Assembly (NCBI GenBank): GCA_963728985.1
Contig: CAVSME010000001.1
Location: 992,001 to 1,056,000, forward strand
From: DASXAI01 sp963728985
GTDB lineage: Bacteria; Actinomycetota; Acidimicrobiia; Acidimicrobiales; Ilumatobacteraceae
DNA length: 64,000 nucleotides
Direction of reading: 5' to 3'
The translations under genes and the position numbers were made by a program. The notes under the pieces are model-generated. The model made no database searches. It saw only the letters and a program-made list of their open reading frames with translations, and was not told the DNA's origin. Shown in pieces: positions 45,625 through 54,771 of the stretch; position 1 is the stretch's first letter; each line of letters opens with the position of its first letter.

Positions 45625-46509
45625 TCAGATTCCTCCGACGATGGAGACGAGGGCGGGGTAGCCGGCGAAGGCCAGGAAGCCGACGAACATGAGGACGTTG
45701 GGCACGGCCATGCGCTCGCTGGCGGCGTGGGCGGCGGCCTCGGCTCGCGCCAGCTGCTGGCCCCGCAACGACGCCGCCTTGGCCCCGAGCGACTCCTTGA
45801 TCTTGGCGCCCTGCTCCCCCGCCAGGCGGACGCTGGCGGCCAGCTCCTGGAGCTCGTTCACGCCGAGCTCGGCGCCCAGCGCGCTGAACGCTTCCCATGG
45901 CGACTGGCGGCGGGCCCGGGCCTGCGCGAGGCACGCCCGCAGTTCGGCGAAGGCCCAGCCGTCGCCCGCCTCCGCCGCCGCGGCGAGCGCCGTCTCCGTG
46001 CCCGCCGATCCCGCGAGGAGGACGTTGACGAGGTCGAGGTACGCCGACAGCGTGTGGCGCATGGCGTCGCGACGGGCGCGGGCGGCGTCGCGCAGCACGA
46101 CATCGGGCACGAAGAAGCCGCCGACGCCGAAGCCCAGAGCAGCGGCGGCGACGAGCCCATACGGCACGGCCACACCGGTGGCGGCGGCCATGGCGGCGAG
46201 CAGGACCGGCGTGGCCAGCCCGACCACGGCGACCGTCAACTTCTCCACGGCGTGGCGCTCGATCGTGCGGTCGGTGACGCGCAGGTCGCTCTGGCGCCGA
46301 GCGACGTCGACGCCGACCGCTTCCAGGAACGCGATGGCTCGGCGACCGCCGGTGCTCGGCCGATCGTCACCGGCCGCCGACAACGCACGTCGAGGTTGCT
46401 CGAGCGCGGCGAGGGCGGCGGCCAGCGGCACCTGCCGGGCGAACAGTGCCCGCAGGATGAGGAGCACGCCGAGGCCGATGCCCGCCCCCAGGCCGAGTCC
46501 CGCGATCAC
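45625..46509 (-). CDS. tadC: TadC-like platform protein (type II secretion F family)
   Basis: The 294-residue protein has an N-terminal helix, a paired helix region (VEKLTVAVVGLATPVLLAAM, YGLVAAAALGFGVGGFFVPDVVL), and the T2SSF domain RHTLSAYLDLVNVLLAGSAGTETALAAA. A final helix is VLMFVGFLAFAGYPALVSIV. It forms the inner-membrane platform with TadB. Coupled to TadB by ATGA. Confidence 0.9.
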   Translation of the reverse strand: MIAGLGLGAGIGLGVLLILRALFARQVPLAAALAALEQPRRALSAAGDDRPSTGGRRAIAFLEAVGVDVARRQSDLRVTDRTIERHAVEKLTVAVVGLATPVLLAAMAAATGVAVPYGLVAAAALGFGVGGFFVPDVVLRDAARARRDAMRHTLSAYLDLVNVLLAGSAGTETALAAAAEAGDGWAFAELRACLAQARARRQSPWEAFSALGAELGVNELQELAASVRLAGEQGAKIKESLGAKAASLRGQQLARAEAAAHAASERMAVPNVLMFVGFLAFAGYPALVSIVGGI

Positions 46510-47339
46510 GTCGGCCGCCGGCGCACGAAGCGCTCGGGCATGGCGACGCGGGCCATGCGCTCCATCCCGGCCAGCGAGGCGAAGAACAGACCGCCGATGA
46601 CGAGCAGCACGGCCTGACCGATGGCGTCGTCGTAGGGCTCGAGGTACGAGCGGGAGAACACGAGGAGCCCGCCGGCGAAGACGAGCACGCAGCCGGCGAT
46701 CACGGTCACCGACGCCCGCGTCTTCGCGCGATCGATCCAGATCCTGGTGCGCATCTTGGCCTCGTCACGAGCGCACACGGCGAGCTGGCCGAGGAGGCGC
46801 CCGAGGTCGCGCGCCTCCTTCTCCGAGGCGATCACGAGCGCGGCCACCACGAAGTCCGCCGTGGGATGGTCGACCTCGTCGGCGAAGCGCCGCAACGCGA
46901 CGGGCAGGGGCTCGTAGTCGAGCCGACGCGCCAGGCGCGCCACCGGCTCGGCGATCGGCAGGGGCGCGATCGGCCCCGTGGCGGCGATGGCCTGCTCGAG
47001 TCCGGCGGCACCGGCGATGGTGTCGCGCAGCATCTCGGCCCAGGACGCGATGGCCTCGACGCGCGCGATCTCGCGCGTGTGCTGGCGGCGGCTGGCGAGG
47101 AAGCGGGGGGCGCCGCCCGCGGCGATGCCGGCCAGCAGCCCGGCCGCCAGCCACTGGGTGACGCCGTAGACAGCGAGCCCACCGGCGACCCCGACGACGA
47201 GCGGCAGGCACCCGCGCACGGTCACCATCGGCCGGGCCGCAACCGCCGGGAGGACGCGGCGGCCCAGCAGGCCGCACAGGATCAAGAGCACGCCGAGGCC
47301 GATGGCGGCGCCGAAGGCCAACGCCACGAGGACGTTCAT
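46506..47339 (-). CDS. tadB: TadB-like platform protein (type II secretion F family)
   Basis: The 277-residue protein has N-terminal helices (LVALAFGAAIGLGVLLILCGL, LPLVVGVAGGLAVYGVTQWLAAGLL) and a T2SSF domain with ASWAEMLRDTIAGAAGLEQAIAATG and RLLGQLAVCARDEAKMRTRIWIDRAKTRAS. Two C-terminal helices follow. It pairs with TadC around the TadA ATPase. ATGA overlaps join it to both neighbours. Confidence 0.9.
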   Translation of the reverse strand: MNVLVALAFGAAIGLGVLLILCGLLGRRVLPAVAARPMVTVRGCLPLVVGVAGGLAVYGVTQWLAAGLLAGIAAGGAPRFLASRRQHTREIARVEAIASWAEMLRDTIAGAAGLEQAIAATGPIAPLPIAEPVARLARRLDYEPLPVALRRFADEVDHPTADFVVAALVIASEKEARDLGRLLGQLAVCARDEAKMRTRIWIDRAKTRASVTVIAGCVLVFAGGLLVFSRSYLEPYDDAIGQAVLLVIGGLFFASLAGMERMARVAMPERFVRRRPT

Positions 47340-48613
47340 CGGTCGTACCCGTGAGCGGCGAGCAGATCGACGGTGGTGGGGCGCAACGCGTAGGCGGGCG
47401 CCGCCAGGCCGTCAGGACCGGGCGCGAACACCTCGTTGGACACGATGCGCTGCCCGTCGGCGTCGACCACTTCGCGGATGCTGGCGATCCGCCGGACGCC
47501 ATCGGACACTTCGATGTGCACGACGAAGTGCACCGCCGTCGCGATCATGAGGTTGACCGTCTCGACCGGCAGCGCGGCGCCGGCCATCGACACGTAGGCC
47601 GCCAGCTTCGGGAAGACGGACTTCGACGAGTCGGCGTGGAGCGTGCACATCGAGCCGTTGTTGCCCTGGCTCATCGCCAGCAGCATCGGGAACGCCTCCC
47701 CGCCGCGGACCTCGCCCACGATCACCCGGTCGGGGTCCATGCGCAGCGCCATGCGCGTGAGGTCGAGCATGGAGACGGCGCCCTGGCCTTCGATGTTCGG
47801 CGGCCGTGCCTGCAGCGCGTCGTGGTCCGGATGCAGCTCGGCGAAGCGATCGACGCCGAGCTCGTACGCGTCCTCGATGGTGACGATGCGCTCCTGCACC
47901 GGCACCTCGTTGAGCAGCGCCCGTAGCAAGGTCGTCTTCCCGCTACCTGTCCCTCCGGTCACGATCAGGTTGCGCCGGGCCCGCACTGCGGCAGTGAGGA
48001 ACGACCGCAGCTCGGCGTCGAGCATCGAGCGGGCCGCCAGTTCCGCCAACGACGACAGCGAGAACAGGTGCTTGCGCACGATCACGCTCGGGCGGGTGGA
48101 AACGTCCATCACGGCGAAGAGGCGCGAGCCGTCGGGCAGCTGGAAGTTGAGCTCGGGCGCGGCGGCGTCGAATCGACGCTCGGTGCGACCCATCCGCGTC
48201 GCCACGAGGCGCACCAGCTCGATCAGCTCGTCGTCGCTGTCCACGACGGGCGGCGCCGGTCGGCGGGTGCCGTCGCGCAGCTTGAGCCACGTCGACTCGC
48301 AGCCGCGGACGTGGATGTCCTGCACCTCCGGGTCGTCGAGGTGAGGCTGCAGGCGCCCGAGGCCCATCGTGTTGGCCAGGACGGCGTCGGCCATGGCGTG
48401 CTCGGCGTCGAGGGCGATCGGGTCGAGCCCGGCAGCGAGGCGCTCTTCGGCGACACGATCGAGCTCGGAGGCGATGAGGCGCCGGGCCAGTTGGCGCTCG
48501 TCGTCGGCCGTCAGCCGCGCCCGATCGCGCCGACCGCCGCAGGCGTCCGCCAGCCGCTCGCGCACGGCCGTGGTGACCTCCGCGACCAGCCCGAGATCGA
48601 CAGCCGTGCTCAT
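47336..48613 (-). CDS. tadA: TadA/CpaF secretion ATPase
   Basis: About 425 residues from the ATG at 48613. It has LQPHLDDPEVQDIHVRG (the CpaF N-terminal domain), Walker A GGTGSGKTT (220-228), the Asp box IVTIEDAYELG, Walker B MDPDRVIVGEVRGGE, and the His box CTLHADSS. It is a hexameric motor of Tad pilus assembly. The ORF extension to 48697 lies inside the preceding gene and has no family sequence. It overlaps TadZ by ATGA. Confidence 0.94.
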   Translation of the reverse strand: MSTAVDLGLVAEVTTAVRERLADACGGRRDRARLTADDERQLARRLIASELDRVAEERLAAGLDPIALDAEHAMADAVLANTMGLGRLQPHLDDPEVQDIHVRGCESTWLKLRDGTRRPAPPVVDSDDELIELVRLVATRMGRTERRFDAAAPELNFQLPDGSRLFAVMDVSTRPSVIVRKHLFSLSSLAELAARSMLDAELRSFLTAAVRARRNLIVTGGTGSGKTTLLRALLNEVPVQERIVTIEDAYELGVDRFAELHPDHDALQARPPNIEGQGAVSMLDLTRMALRMDPDRVIVGEVRGGEAFPMLLAMSQGNNGSMCTLHADSSKSVFPKLAAYVSMAGAALPVETVNLMIATAVHFVVHIEVSDGVRRIASIREVVDADGQRIVSNEVFAPGPDGLAAPAYALRPTTVDLLAAHGYDR

Positions 48614-49359
48614 CGCGGCCCGACCGCCGGCACCTCGGCATCGCCGTCGAGCACGGCGGCCAGGCCATCGGCCAGCGCTCGCACCGTGCGCAGCCACGGG
48701 AGCCGATGCAGGGCTCGCGGCCCGGGGGTGGCGCCGGTGACGGCGGCGGCGCTGCGGGCGTCGACCGGCACCACCGCCAGCACCGCGACGCCGAGGACGG
48801 CCTCGATCTCGGACCGCCCGTACGGCTCGTCACCCACGAGCACCAGCCCGACCACGCCAGCCCCCTCCACCAACCCGGGGAGCCGCTGGCCCGCAGTGTC
48901 GACGTCCTCCAACCGGGGGCGCATGACGACCAGCACGATGTCGGCGGCGTCGGCCAAGGGCGCGGCTGGCGACGATGGCCGCAGCCGGCCGACGTCGACG
49001 ACCGCGTCGTGCTCGGGGAGCGCCTGGAGCACCTCGGCGAGGCGGGGGCCGGCGCTGCGCAGCGCGGCGTGGCACTGATCGGGCGAGGGGTGGCTCACCA
49101 CGACGGGCCCGCCGCCGGGCAGTGCTTGCGCGGCGTCCCACACGAGGTCGGGACGAGCGCCGGCGCGGGCCCGCACGGCCAGCTCGGTGAGGCACGGGTG
49201 GTGACCCAGACCGAGGCGGGCGGCCAGCACCCCGCCGTCCGGATCGGCCTCGACCACGACGGCGTCGTGACCACGGCGCTGCCAGACCGAGCCAAGGGCC
49301 AACGCCACGGTCGTGGCTCCCGGACTGCCCCGCAGCGATCCCACGGCGACGACGCTCAT
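48610..49359 (-). CDS. tadZ: TadZ/CpaE-like MinD-family protein with degenerate Walker A
   Basis: The 249-residue protein has a MinD/ParA-like core. The P-loop position reads SLRGSPGATTVALALG instead of KGGxGKT, so both lysines of the deviant Walker A are lost. VVVEADPDGGVLAARLG is the Walker A' region and AVVDVGRLRPSS the Walker B region. TadZ proteins place the pilus machine at the cell pole and often have atypical nucleotide sites. It overlaps both neighbours by ATGA. Confidence 0.82.
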   Translation of the reverse strand: MSVVAVGSLRGSPGATTVALALGSVWQRRGHDAVVVEADPDGGVLAARLGLGHHPCLTELAVRARAGARPDLVWDAAQALPGGGPVVVSHPSPDQCHAALRSAGPRLAEVLQALPEHDAVVDVGRLRPSSPAAPLADAADIVLVVMRPRLEDVDTAGQRLPGLVEGAGVVGLVLVGDEPYGRSEIEAVLGVAVLAVVPVDARSAAAVTGATPGPRALHRLPWLRTVRALADGLAAVLDGDAEVPAVGPR

Positions 49360-50045
49360 GGCGCCGCTCCCACCAGGGCCAGCGACAGCGACTTCGCCGC
49401 CGCCGCCGACGCCACTGCCGGCGCCGCCGCCTCGGGCACGAGCAGCGACACGATCCAGGTCCCCGCCGTGTCATCAAGGGTTCGGACCTCGTAGACGGTG
49501 GCGGGGGCCAGGACGGTGCCGGCGTCGGGCTCGGCGGCGGCCGTCGCACCGCCCGTGCGGATCGCCGTCACTGGCTGCCCGGGGCGAAGCTGGAAGGTGG
49601 CGAACTGGCCGGGGACGAGGGCGGCCGCCACCACGGTGGCGCCAGCGGGGACCGGCGGCCGGCCAGCGAACAGCGCGTCGGTGACAAGGGTGCCGGCGGG
49701 CAGATCGGCGGTGGCGGTCTTCCCGACGACGCGCCGGGCGTCGTCGGCGCCGACGTGGCCGACGAGCGCGCCGACGTGCACCTGCTCGACGCGCAGCGCG
49801 TCGGCCCGCAGCTCTTCACCGGCGCGCACCGAGCGGCCGAGCACGAGCACCGCTTCGGTGCTCGTGGTCGAGCGTTGCCAGAGCACGACGCCGAGCGCGC
49901 ACACGGCCACAACCACGACACCGAGCGCAATCTCCGATCGGCGGGCGCGCCGCCGACTTCCACCGCCAGCGGCGACCGATCCCGCCCGGCTCACCACTCG
50001 AGCCGATCGAGGGGTCGCCGAAGGATGGTCCATCCGTACCGCCAT
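49356..50045 (-). CDS. cpaB: SAF-domain protein (RcpC/CpaB-like), first gene of the Tad operon
   Basis: About 229 residues from the ATG at 50045, which has a strong GGAGGGG ribosome-binding sequence. A basic N-terminus is followed by one membrane helix (EIALGVVVVAVCALGVVLW) and a SAF domain (VLVLGRSVRAGEELRADALRVEQV, VVGKTATADLPAGTLVTDALF). RcpC/CpaB proteins modify or stabilise Tad pili at the cell surface. The 141-base gap to the divergent map gene should carry the operon promoter. Confidence 0.82.
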   Translation of the reverse strand: MAVRMDHPSATPRSARVVSRAGSVAAGGGSRRRARRSEIALGVVVVAVCALGVVLWQRSTTSTEAVLVLGRSVRAGEELRADALRVEQVHVGALVGHVGADDARRVVGKTATADLPAGTLVTDALFAGRPPVPAGATVVAAALVPGQFATFQLRPGQPVTAIRTGGATAAAEPDAGTVLAPATVYEVRTLDDTAGTWIVSLLVPEAAAPAVASAAAAKSLSLALVGAAP

Positions 50046-50186
50046 GTTCTTCCCCTCCCACACCGTGTCCCGTTCCGCCGCGACACGAGTGGACCGACGA
50101 CAGTAGATGCGGCCCGAGCGGTCTCCAAACGGCCTGCTCACAACGACCGGAGTGTGGTCGCGGCGCAGTCGTCGTAACCTGGCGGT

Positions 50187-51158
50187 GTGAGCAGCACCGT
50201 CGCCACCATCCGTTCGAACGACCTGTGCTGGTGTGGGAGCGGCCGCAAGTACAAGCGCTGCCACAAGCCGCTCGAAGGCCGCGTGCTACCCGGCGAGGTC
50301 AGCCCGATGCGGACGGTGCCCGCCGACATCGTCCGGCCCCCGTACGCCGACAGTGGCGTGCCCGACCGTGGACCCGAACCACGGGTCAAGACGCCCGAGA
50401 TCATCGAGCGGATGCGCGTCGCCGGCGCCACCGCCGCCGAGGTCCTGCGCCTCGCCGGCGAGATGGTGCGTCCGGGGATCACCACCGACGAGATCGACGT
50501 CTACGTGCATCAGCTCTGCATCGAACGGGGCGCCTACCCGAGCCCGCTCAACTACAACCACTTCCCCAAGAGCGTGTGCACCTCGGCCAACGAGGTGATC
50601 TGCCATGGCATCCCTGACACTCGCGTGCTGCAGGACGGCGACATCCTGAACCTCGACGTGACGACGTACCTCGGCGGCGTGCACGGCGACACCAACGCCA
50701 CGTTCCTCGTCGGCGACGTCGATCCCGAGAGCCGCGAGCTGGTGCGGGTCACCGAGGAGTGCATGTGGAAGGGCATCGAGGCGGTGCACGCCGGTCGGCC
50801 CGTGTCGGACATCGGCCGGGCCATCGAGGACCACGCCCGCAAGCACCACTACGGCGTGGTGAAGGCCTTCATCGGTCATGGCATCGGTGAGCAATTCCAC
50901 ACCGATCTGCAGATCCTGCACTACTACGACGAGCGGGCCAGCGACATCATGCGCCCGGGCATGACGTTCACGATCGAGCCCATGATCACGCTCGGTTCCT
51001 GGCGTCACGTGATGTGGCCCGACGGATGGACGGCGGTCACCTCCGACGGCCGCCGCACCGCCCAGTTCGAGCACACGTTGCTCGTCACCGACGACGGGGT
51101 GGACGTGCTCACCGGCGGCGACGGCGCTGTCTCGCCCCGCGCACCGTGGACGACCTAG
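50187..51158 (+). CDS. map: methionine aminopeptidase with N-terminal SEC-C zinc motif
   Basis: The 323-residue protein (GTG start) begins with DLCWCGSGRKYKRCH at residues 12-26. This is a SEC-C motif with Cys14, Cys16, Cys25 and His26. The MetAP type I domain follows, with YPSPLNYNHFPKSVCTSANEVICHGIP, LNLDVTTYLGGVHGDTNATF, GHGIGEQFH and FTIEPMITLG. It would remove the initiator Met. The SEC-C motif, shared with SecA, probably docks it to ribosomes or zinc-dependent partners. Confidence 0.94.
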   Translation: MSSTVATIRSNDLCWCGSGRKYKRCHKPLEGRVLPGEVSPMRTVPADIVRPPYADSGVPDRGPEPRVKTPEIIERMRVAGATAAEVLRLAGEMVRPGITTDEIDVYVHQLCIERGAYPSPLNYNHFPKSVCTSANEVICHGIPDTRVLQDGDILNLDVTTYLGGVHGDTNATFLVGDVDPESRELVRVTEECMWKGIEAVHAGRPVSDIGRAIEDHARKHHYGVVKAFIGHGIGEQFHTDLQILHYYDERASDIMRPGMTFTIEPMITLGSWRHVMWPDGWTAVTSDGRRTAQFEHTLLVTDDGVDVLTGGDGAVSPRAPWTT

Positions 51159-51252
51159 TGGCGCAGCGGTGCGGCGCCAGTTCGCGCGATCGTCAACTCG
51201 CGATCGCAGCGAGTACGAGCAAGCCGAGCGCAGCGAAGGCGGCGACGCAGAC

Positions 51253-51642
51253 ATGACACCCGACGAGAAGCGGGCCTTCGTCCGCGAGAACCATCGAGCG
51301 GTGCTGATCACCCGGCGCGCCGATGGGCGAGTGCAGAGCTCCCCGATCGTGTGCGGCGTGCACGACGACGGGCGCATCGCCATCAGCGTCACCGAGGATC
51401 GGGCCAAGACGAAGAACCTCCGCCGCGATCCGCGCGCCACGCTGTGCGTGCTGAACGACGGGTTCTTCGGCGATTGGACGCAGATCGACGGGACGACCGA
51501 GATCGTGGCCATGCCCGACGCCCTCGACGGCCTGAAGGCTCTCTACCGCCAGGTCGCAGGTGAGCACCCCGACTGGGATGACTACGCCGCGGCGATGGCG
51601 CGCGACCGGCGCGTGCTGCTGCTCATCTCGATCGACGACTGA
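51253..51642 (+). CDS. PPOX-class F420-dependent-type oxidoreductase
   Basis: About 129 residues from the ATG at 51253. HRAVLITRRADGRVQSSPIVCGVHDDGRIAISVTEDRAKTKNLRRDPRATLCVL is the split-barrel flavin-binding pattern of the PPOX F420 class (TIGR03618-like). The substrate is unknown. Its 3' end overlaps the convergent methylase gene by 20 bases. Confidence 0.88.
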   Translation: MTPDEKRAFVRENHRAVLITRRADGRVQSSPIVCGVHDDGRIAISVTEDRAKTKNLRRDPRATLCVLNDGFFGDWTQIDGTTEIVAMPDALDGLKALYRQVAGEHPDWDDYAAAMARDRRVLLLISIDD

Positions 51643-53029
51643 CGCGCCGCGCGTCCCACCACTCGAACACGTCGGTGCCGTAGGCCGCGTCCATTGCCCT
51701 GGCGCACGCCGCCACGTCGCCGGCGGCCAGCGCGTCCGCAGCGTCGTCCCACGGCCGATCGGGCACCGGGATGGTGAGCACCTGCGCCGCGCTCAGCTTG
51801 ATGGCCCCGACCGACAGCGCGGCGCCGAGGTAGGTCGTGGCCGCCCACGCGCTGGCCGCCGGCGCGCACAGCACGGCGCCGATGCGCCAGAGGTCGGCTG
51901 GGTCGCGCGGCAGCACCGTGATGACCGGCACCGAAGGCAACCACGCGCCGGCGGCGTCGACCACCGCCTCGATCACGCGCGTCTGGGTCGCCACGAGCAC
52001 CTTGGGCACGAGGCGACTGGTCGCCCATGCCTGCAATGCGGGCGACAGCGACGCCACCGGAACGCGCGGCGCCATGAAGGAACGGCGGGCGAACCGGGCC
52101 GGGCGCTCACCCCAAGCGCACCGGCCGGTGTCGATGAGACCGGACGTCACGAGGGGCATGCCGGCGCCGCCGTCGGTCACGTGATCGACGAGGCCGTAGT
52201 ACTGGTCGCGGAAGTCGGCCGTCGCCGTCGCCAGCGACTGCAGCGTCGACGCGCCGAGAGACACCGGCGGGACGCCGGCCACGTCGGCGACGAGGTGGCT
52301 CCACGTCGGGCGGCGGTGGAGGTCGCGCCCGTCGGCGTCGGGCAGCGCGTCGAATGATGCACCTTGCCACCGGCGCACAGGGCCCTGCCGCTCGCCACGC
52401 ACGAACGTGGCCACGCACGTGAAGACGTCGGCGTCGAACATCGCCTCCTCCGCCCACCACAGCCCGTCGAGCCGGGCTGCCGTCAAGACGTGAGCCCGGA
52501 TCGGCGCCGTGTCGCGCGTGGCCAGCACCGAGTGCGGCAGCACCAGCCCCACCCGGCCGCCGTCGGCCCGGGCGGCGTGCACCGCCAGTGCCAGGAACAG
52601 CGCGGCGGCGTCGGCGTAGGCGCCGCCACCCCAGCGGGAGCGGCCCCGGCGGCTGGTGGCGGTGGCCAGCTGGCTGAGGAACGGCGGGTTGCCGACGACG
52701 ACGTCGAACGAGTCCAGCGCCACAGCGCCGTCGAGGCCGTCACCGAGGCGCACGTCGCCGGCCGGCCCGAGCGCGGCGCGAGCGGCGGCCACCGCGGCGG
52801 CGTCGATGTCGACGCCCACGAGGCAGCCGTCCGGCACGTTGCCGAACCGGCGCTGCACCCGATCGGCGGCGGCGACCAGGAACCGGCCGTCACCGCACGC
52901 CGGGTCGAGGATGCGCAAGCCATCAGCGCTGGCGCGCCCATCGAGCACAGGATCGAGCACGGCGTCGAGGACGTGGTCGACGAGGGGAGTGGGCGTGTAC
53001 CACGCACCGAGGCGCTTGCGGGTCTGCAC
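51623..53029 (-). CDS. N6-adenine DNA methyltransferase, orphan
   Basis: The 468-residue protein has an N-terminal LGAWYTPTPLVDHVLDAVL, as in type I and IIG M subunits. SAM motif I is LDPACGDGRFLVAAADR (41-57) and catalytic motif IV is VVGNPPF (NPPF at 114-117). A C-terminal half like the target-recognition region of Eco57I-type enzymes follows. There is no endonuclease or specificity gene nearby, and no nuclease motif in the protein. It is either solitary (epigenetic) or the methylase of a dispersed system. Divergent from coaA. Confidence 0.85.
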   Translation of the reverse strand: MQTRKRLGAWYTPTPLVDHVLDAVLDPVLDGRASADGLRILDPACGDGRFLVAAADRVQRRFGNVPDGCLVGVDIDAAAVAAARAALGPAGDVRLGDGLDGAVALDSFDVVVGNPPFLSQLATATSRRGRSRWGGGAYADAAALFLALAVHAARADGGRVGLVLPHSVLATRDTAPIRAHVLTAARLDGLWWAEEAMFDADVFTCVATFVRGERQGPVRRWQGASFDALPDADGRDLHRRPTWSHLVADVAGVPPVSLGASTLQSLATATADFRDQYYGLVDHVTDGGAGMPLVTSGLIDTGRCAWGERPARFARRSFMAPRVPVASLSPALQAWATSRLVPKVLVATQTRVIEAVVDAAGAWLPSVPVITVLPRDPADLWRIGAVLCAPAASAWAATTYLGAALSVGAIKLSAAQVLTIPVPDRPWDDAADALAAGDVAACARAMDAAYGTDVFEWWDARRVSRRSR

Positions 53030-53094
53030 GTCGATGGGGGGAGGTTAGGAGGGCAGTTGCGCCGGATCGGCGACCCGTGCATAGGGTTGGCCGG

Positions 53095-54012
53095 GTGGAG
53101 GTCAGTCGCTACCTCGAGTTCAGCCGCGACGAGTGGAGCGTGCTCCGGGCGGCGACGCCGCTGACGATCCGGGAGAAGGACCTCGCCGCGCTGCGGGGCA
53201 TCAACGACCGCATCAACCTCGACGAGGTGGCCGACGTCTACCTGCCGCTCACCCGCTTGCTCAACCTGTACGTGGCGGCGGCGCAGAACCTGCACAAGGT
53301 GGCGGCGACGTTCCTCGGCACCATCGCCCCGAAGGTCCCGTACGTGATCGGCGTGGCCGGCAGCGTGGCCGTCGGCAAGAGCACGTTCGCTCGTGTGCTG
53401 CAGGCCCTGCTGTCGCGCTGGCCCGATCATCCCAAGGTCGACCTCGTCACGACCGACGGGTTCCTGCACCCGAACGAGGTGCTCGAAGCCCGCGGCATCA
53501 TGAACCGCAAGGGCTTCCCGGAGAGCTACGACACCCGGCGGCTGCTCACCTTCCTGCGGGAGCTGAAGTCCGGGTACCCCGAGGTGCGGGCGCCGATCTA
53601 CAGCCACGTTGTCTACAACATCCTGCCCGACCAGGAGCTCGTGGTGCACCAGCCCGACATCCTCATCCTGGAGGGTCTGAACGTGCTGCAGGCCGGGGCC
53701 ACGCAGGAGTTCGTGAGCGACTACTTCGACTACTCGATCTACATCGACGCCGAAGAGCCCGACATCGAGCAGTGGTATGTGGAGCGGTTCCAGAAGCTGC
53801 GCGAGACGGTGTTCCAGGATCCGACGTCGTACTTCCGGCACTTCGCCGCCCTGTCCGACAGCGACGCTCTCGAGATGGCCCACGGCATCTGGCGCGAGAT
53901 CAACGGCAAGAACCTGAGCGAGAACATCTTGCCGACCCGGTCGCGCGCCGCCCTCGTGCTGCACAAGGCCGACGACCACCGCGTCACGTCGGTGAAGCTG
54001 CGCAAGCTCTAG
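53095..54012 (+). CDS. coaA: pantothenate kinase, type I
   Basis: About 305 residues from the GTG at 53095; a GTG at 53077 is an alternative. Walker A is GVAGSVAVGKST (86-97), followed by VDLVTTDGFLHPNEVLEARG, KGFPESYDTRRLL, PDILILEGLNVLQ and SENILPTRSRA. This matches actinobacterial CoaA along its length. It catalyses the first step of coenzyme A synthesis and is usually feedback-inhibited by CoA. Confidence 0.95.
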   Translation: MEVSRYLEFSRDEWSVLRAATPLTIREKDLAALRGINDRINLDEVADVYLPLTRLLNLYVAAAQNLHKVAATFLGTIAPKVPYVIGVAGSVAVGKSTFARVLQALLSRWPDHPKVDLVTTDGFLHPNEVLEARGIMNRKGFPESYDTRRLLTFLRELKSGYPEVRAPIYSHVVYNILPDQELVVHQPDILILEGLNVLQAGATQEFVSDYFDYSIYIDAEEPDIEQWYVERFQKLRETVFQDPTSYFRHFAALSDSDALEMAHGIWREINGKNLSENILPTRSRAALVLHKADDHRVTSVKLRKL

Positions 54013-54015
54013 ACG

Positions 54016-54705
54016 TCACCCGTTCTCGTCGAGCCAGGCGGGTAGGTCCTTGATCGACGGGAGCGTGGGGACGGTGCCGTCGTGCTCGGCCACCTCGAGC
54101 GCCCACGTGAGCTCGTGGGGGATGTGCACCGCTCGTCCGCCGGCGGCCAGCACCGGCAGGATGTCCGAGCGCACGGAGTTGCCGACCATGACGAAGGTGG
54201 CCGGATCGATGCCGTAGCGCTGCAGGATGCGGCGGTAGGTGGCGAGGTCCTTCTCGGCGACGATCTCCACGCCCCACATCAGGTCGGCGAGATCGCTACG
54301 GGCCAGCTTCTGCTCTTGGTTCCACAGGTCGCCCTTGGTGATCACGACCAGGCGGTAGCGCTCGGCCAGGAGCGGGATGGTCTCGGCCACCCCCTCGATG
54401 AGCTCGACGGGCTGCTGCAGCATGCCCTTGCCGATGTCGAGGAGGGCCCGGACCACGTCGCCCGACACCCGCCCCGCCGTCACCTCGATGGCGGTCTCGA
54501 TCAACGACAGGGTGAAGCCCTTCACCCCGTAGCCGAACAGCTCGAGGTTGGCCCGCTCCTTGGCCTCGAGCCGCTCGTCGACGTCGATGTCGCCGTTGAC
54601 GTAGGGCGCGAGGAGGTCACGAAAGGCCTGCTGGCTGGCTGAGAAGTACTCCTCGTTCCGCCAGAGCGTGTCGTCGCCGTCCAACCCGACGACCTCCACC
54701 GTCAT
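54016..54705 (-). CDS. HAD-superfamily hydrolase
   Basis: The 229-residue protein has motif I GLDGDDTLW (VVGLDGDDTLWRNEEYF), a helical cap, motif II in LVVITKGD, the motif III lysine near GVEIVAEKDLATYRRIL, and motif IV MVGNSVRSDI. It is a complete class I HAD fold, probably a phosphatase. The substrate is unknown. Converges on coaA with 3 bases between the stops. Confidence 0.88.
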   Translation of the reverse strand: MTVEVVGLDGDDTLWRNEEYFSASQQAFRDLLAPYVNGDIDVDERLEAKERANLELFGYGVKGFTLSLIETAIEVTAGRVSGDVVRALLDIGKGMLQQPVELIEGVAETIPLLAERYRLVVITKGDLWNQEQKLARSDLADLMWGVEIVAEKDLATYRRILQRYGIDPATFVMVGNSVRSDILPVLAAGGRAVHIPHELTWALEVAEHDGTVPTLPSIKDLPAWLDENG

Positions 54706-54771
54706 GCCAGGGAGGGTACCGGCGGGGCTCCTCGTCTAGCCTCGCGAACACCGCGCCACTGGGGGATACCG

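Noticed and set aside
51623..53029. Restriction-modification or BREX/DISARM defence island
   Set aside because: Only the methylase is present; flanking genes are coaA and an F420-type oxidoreductase.
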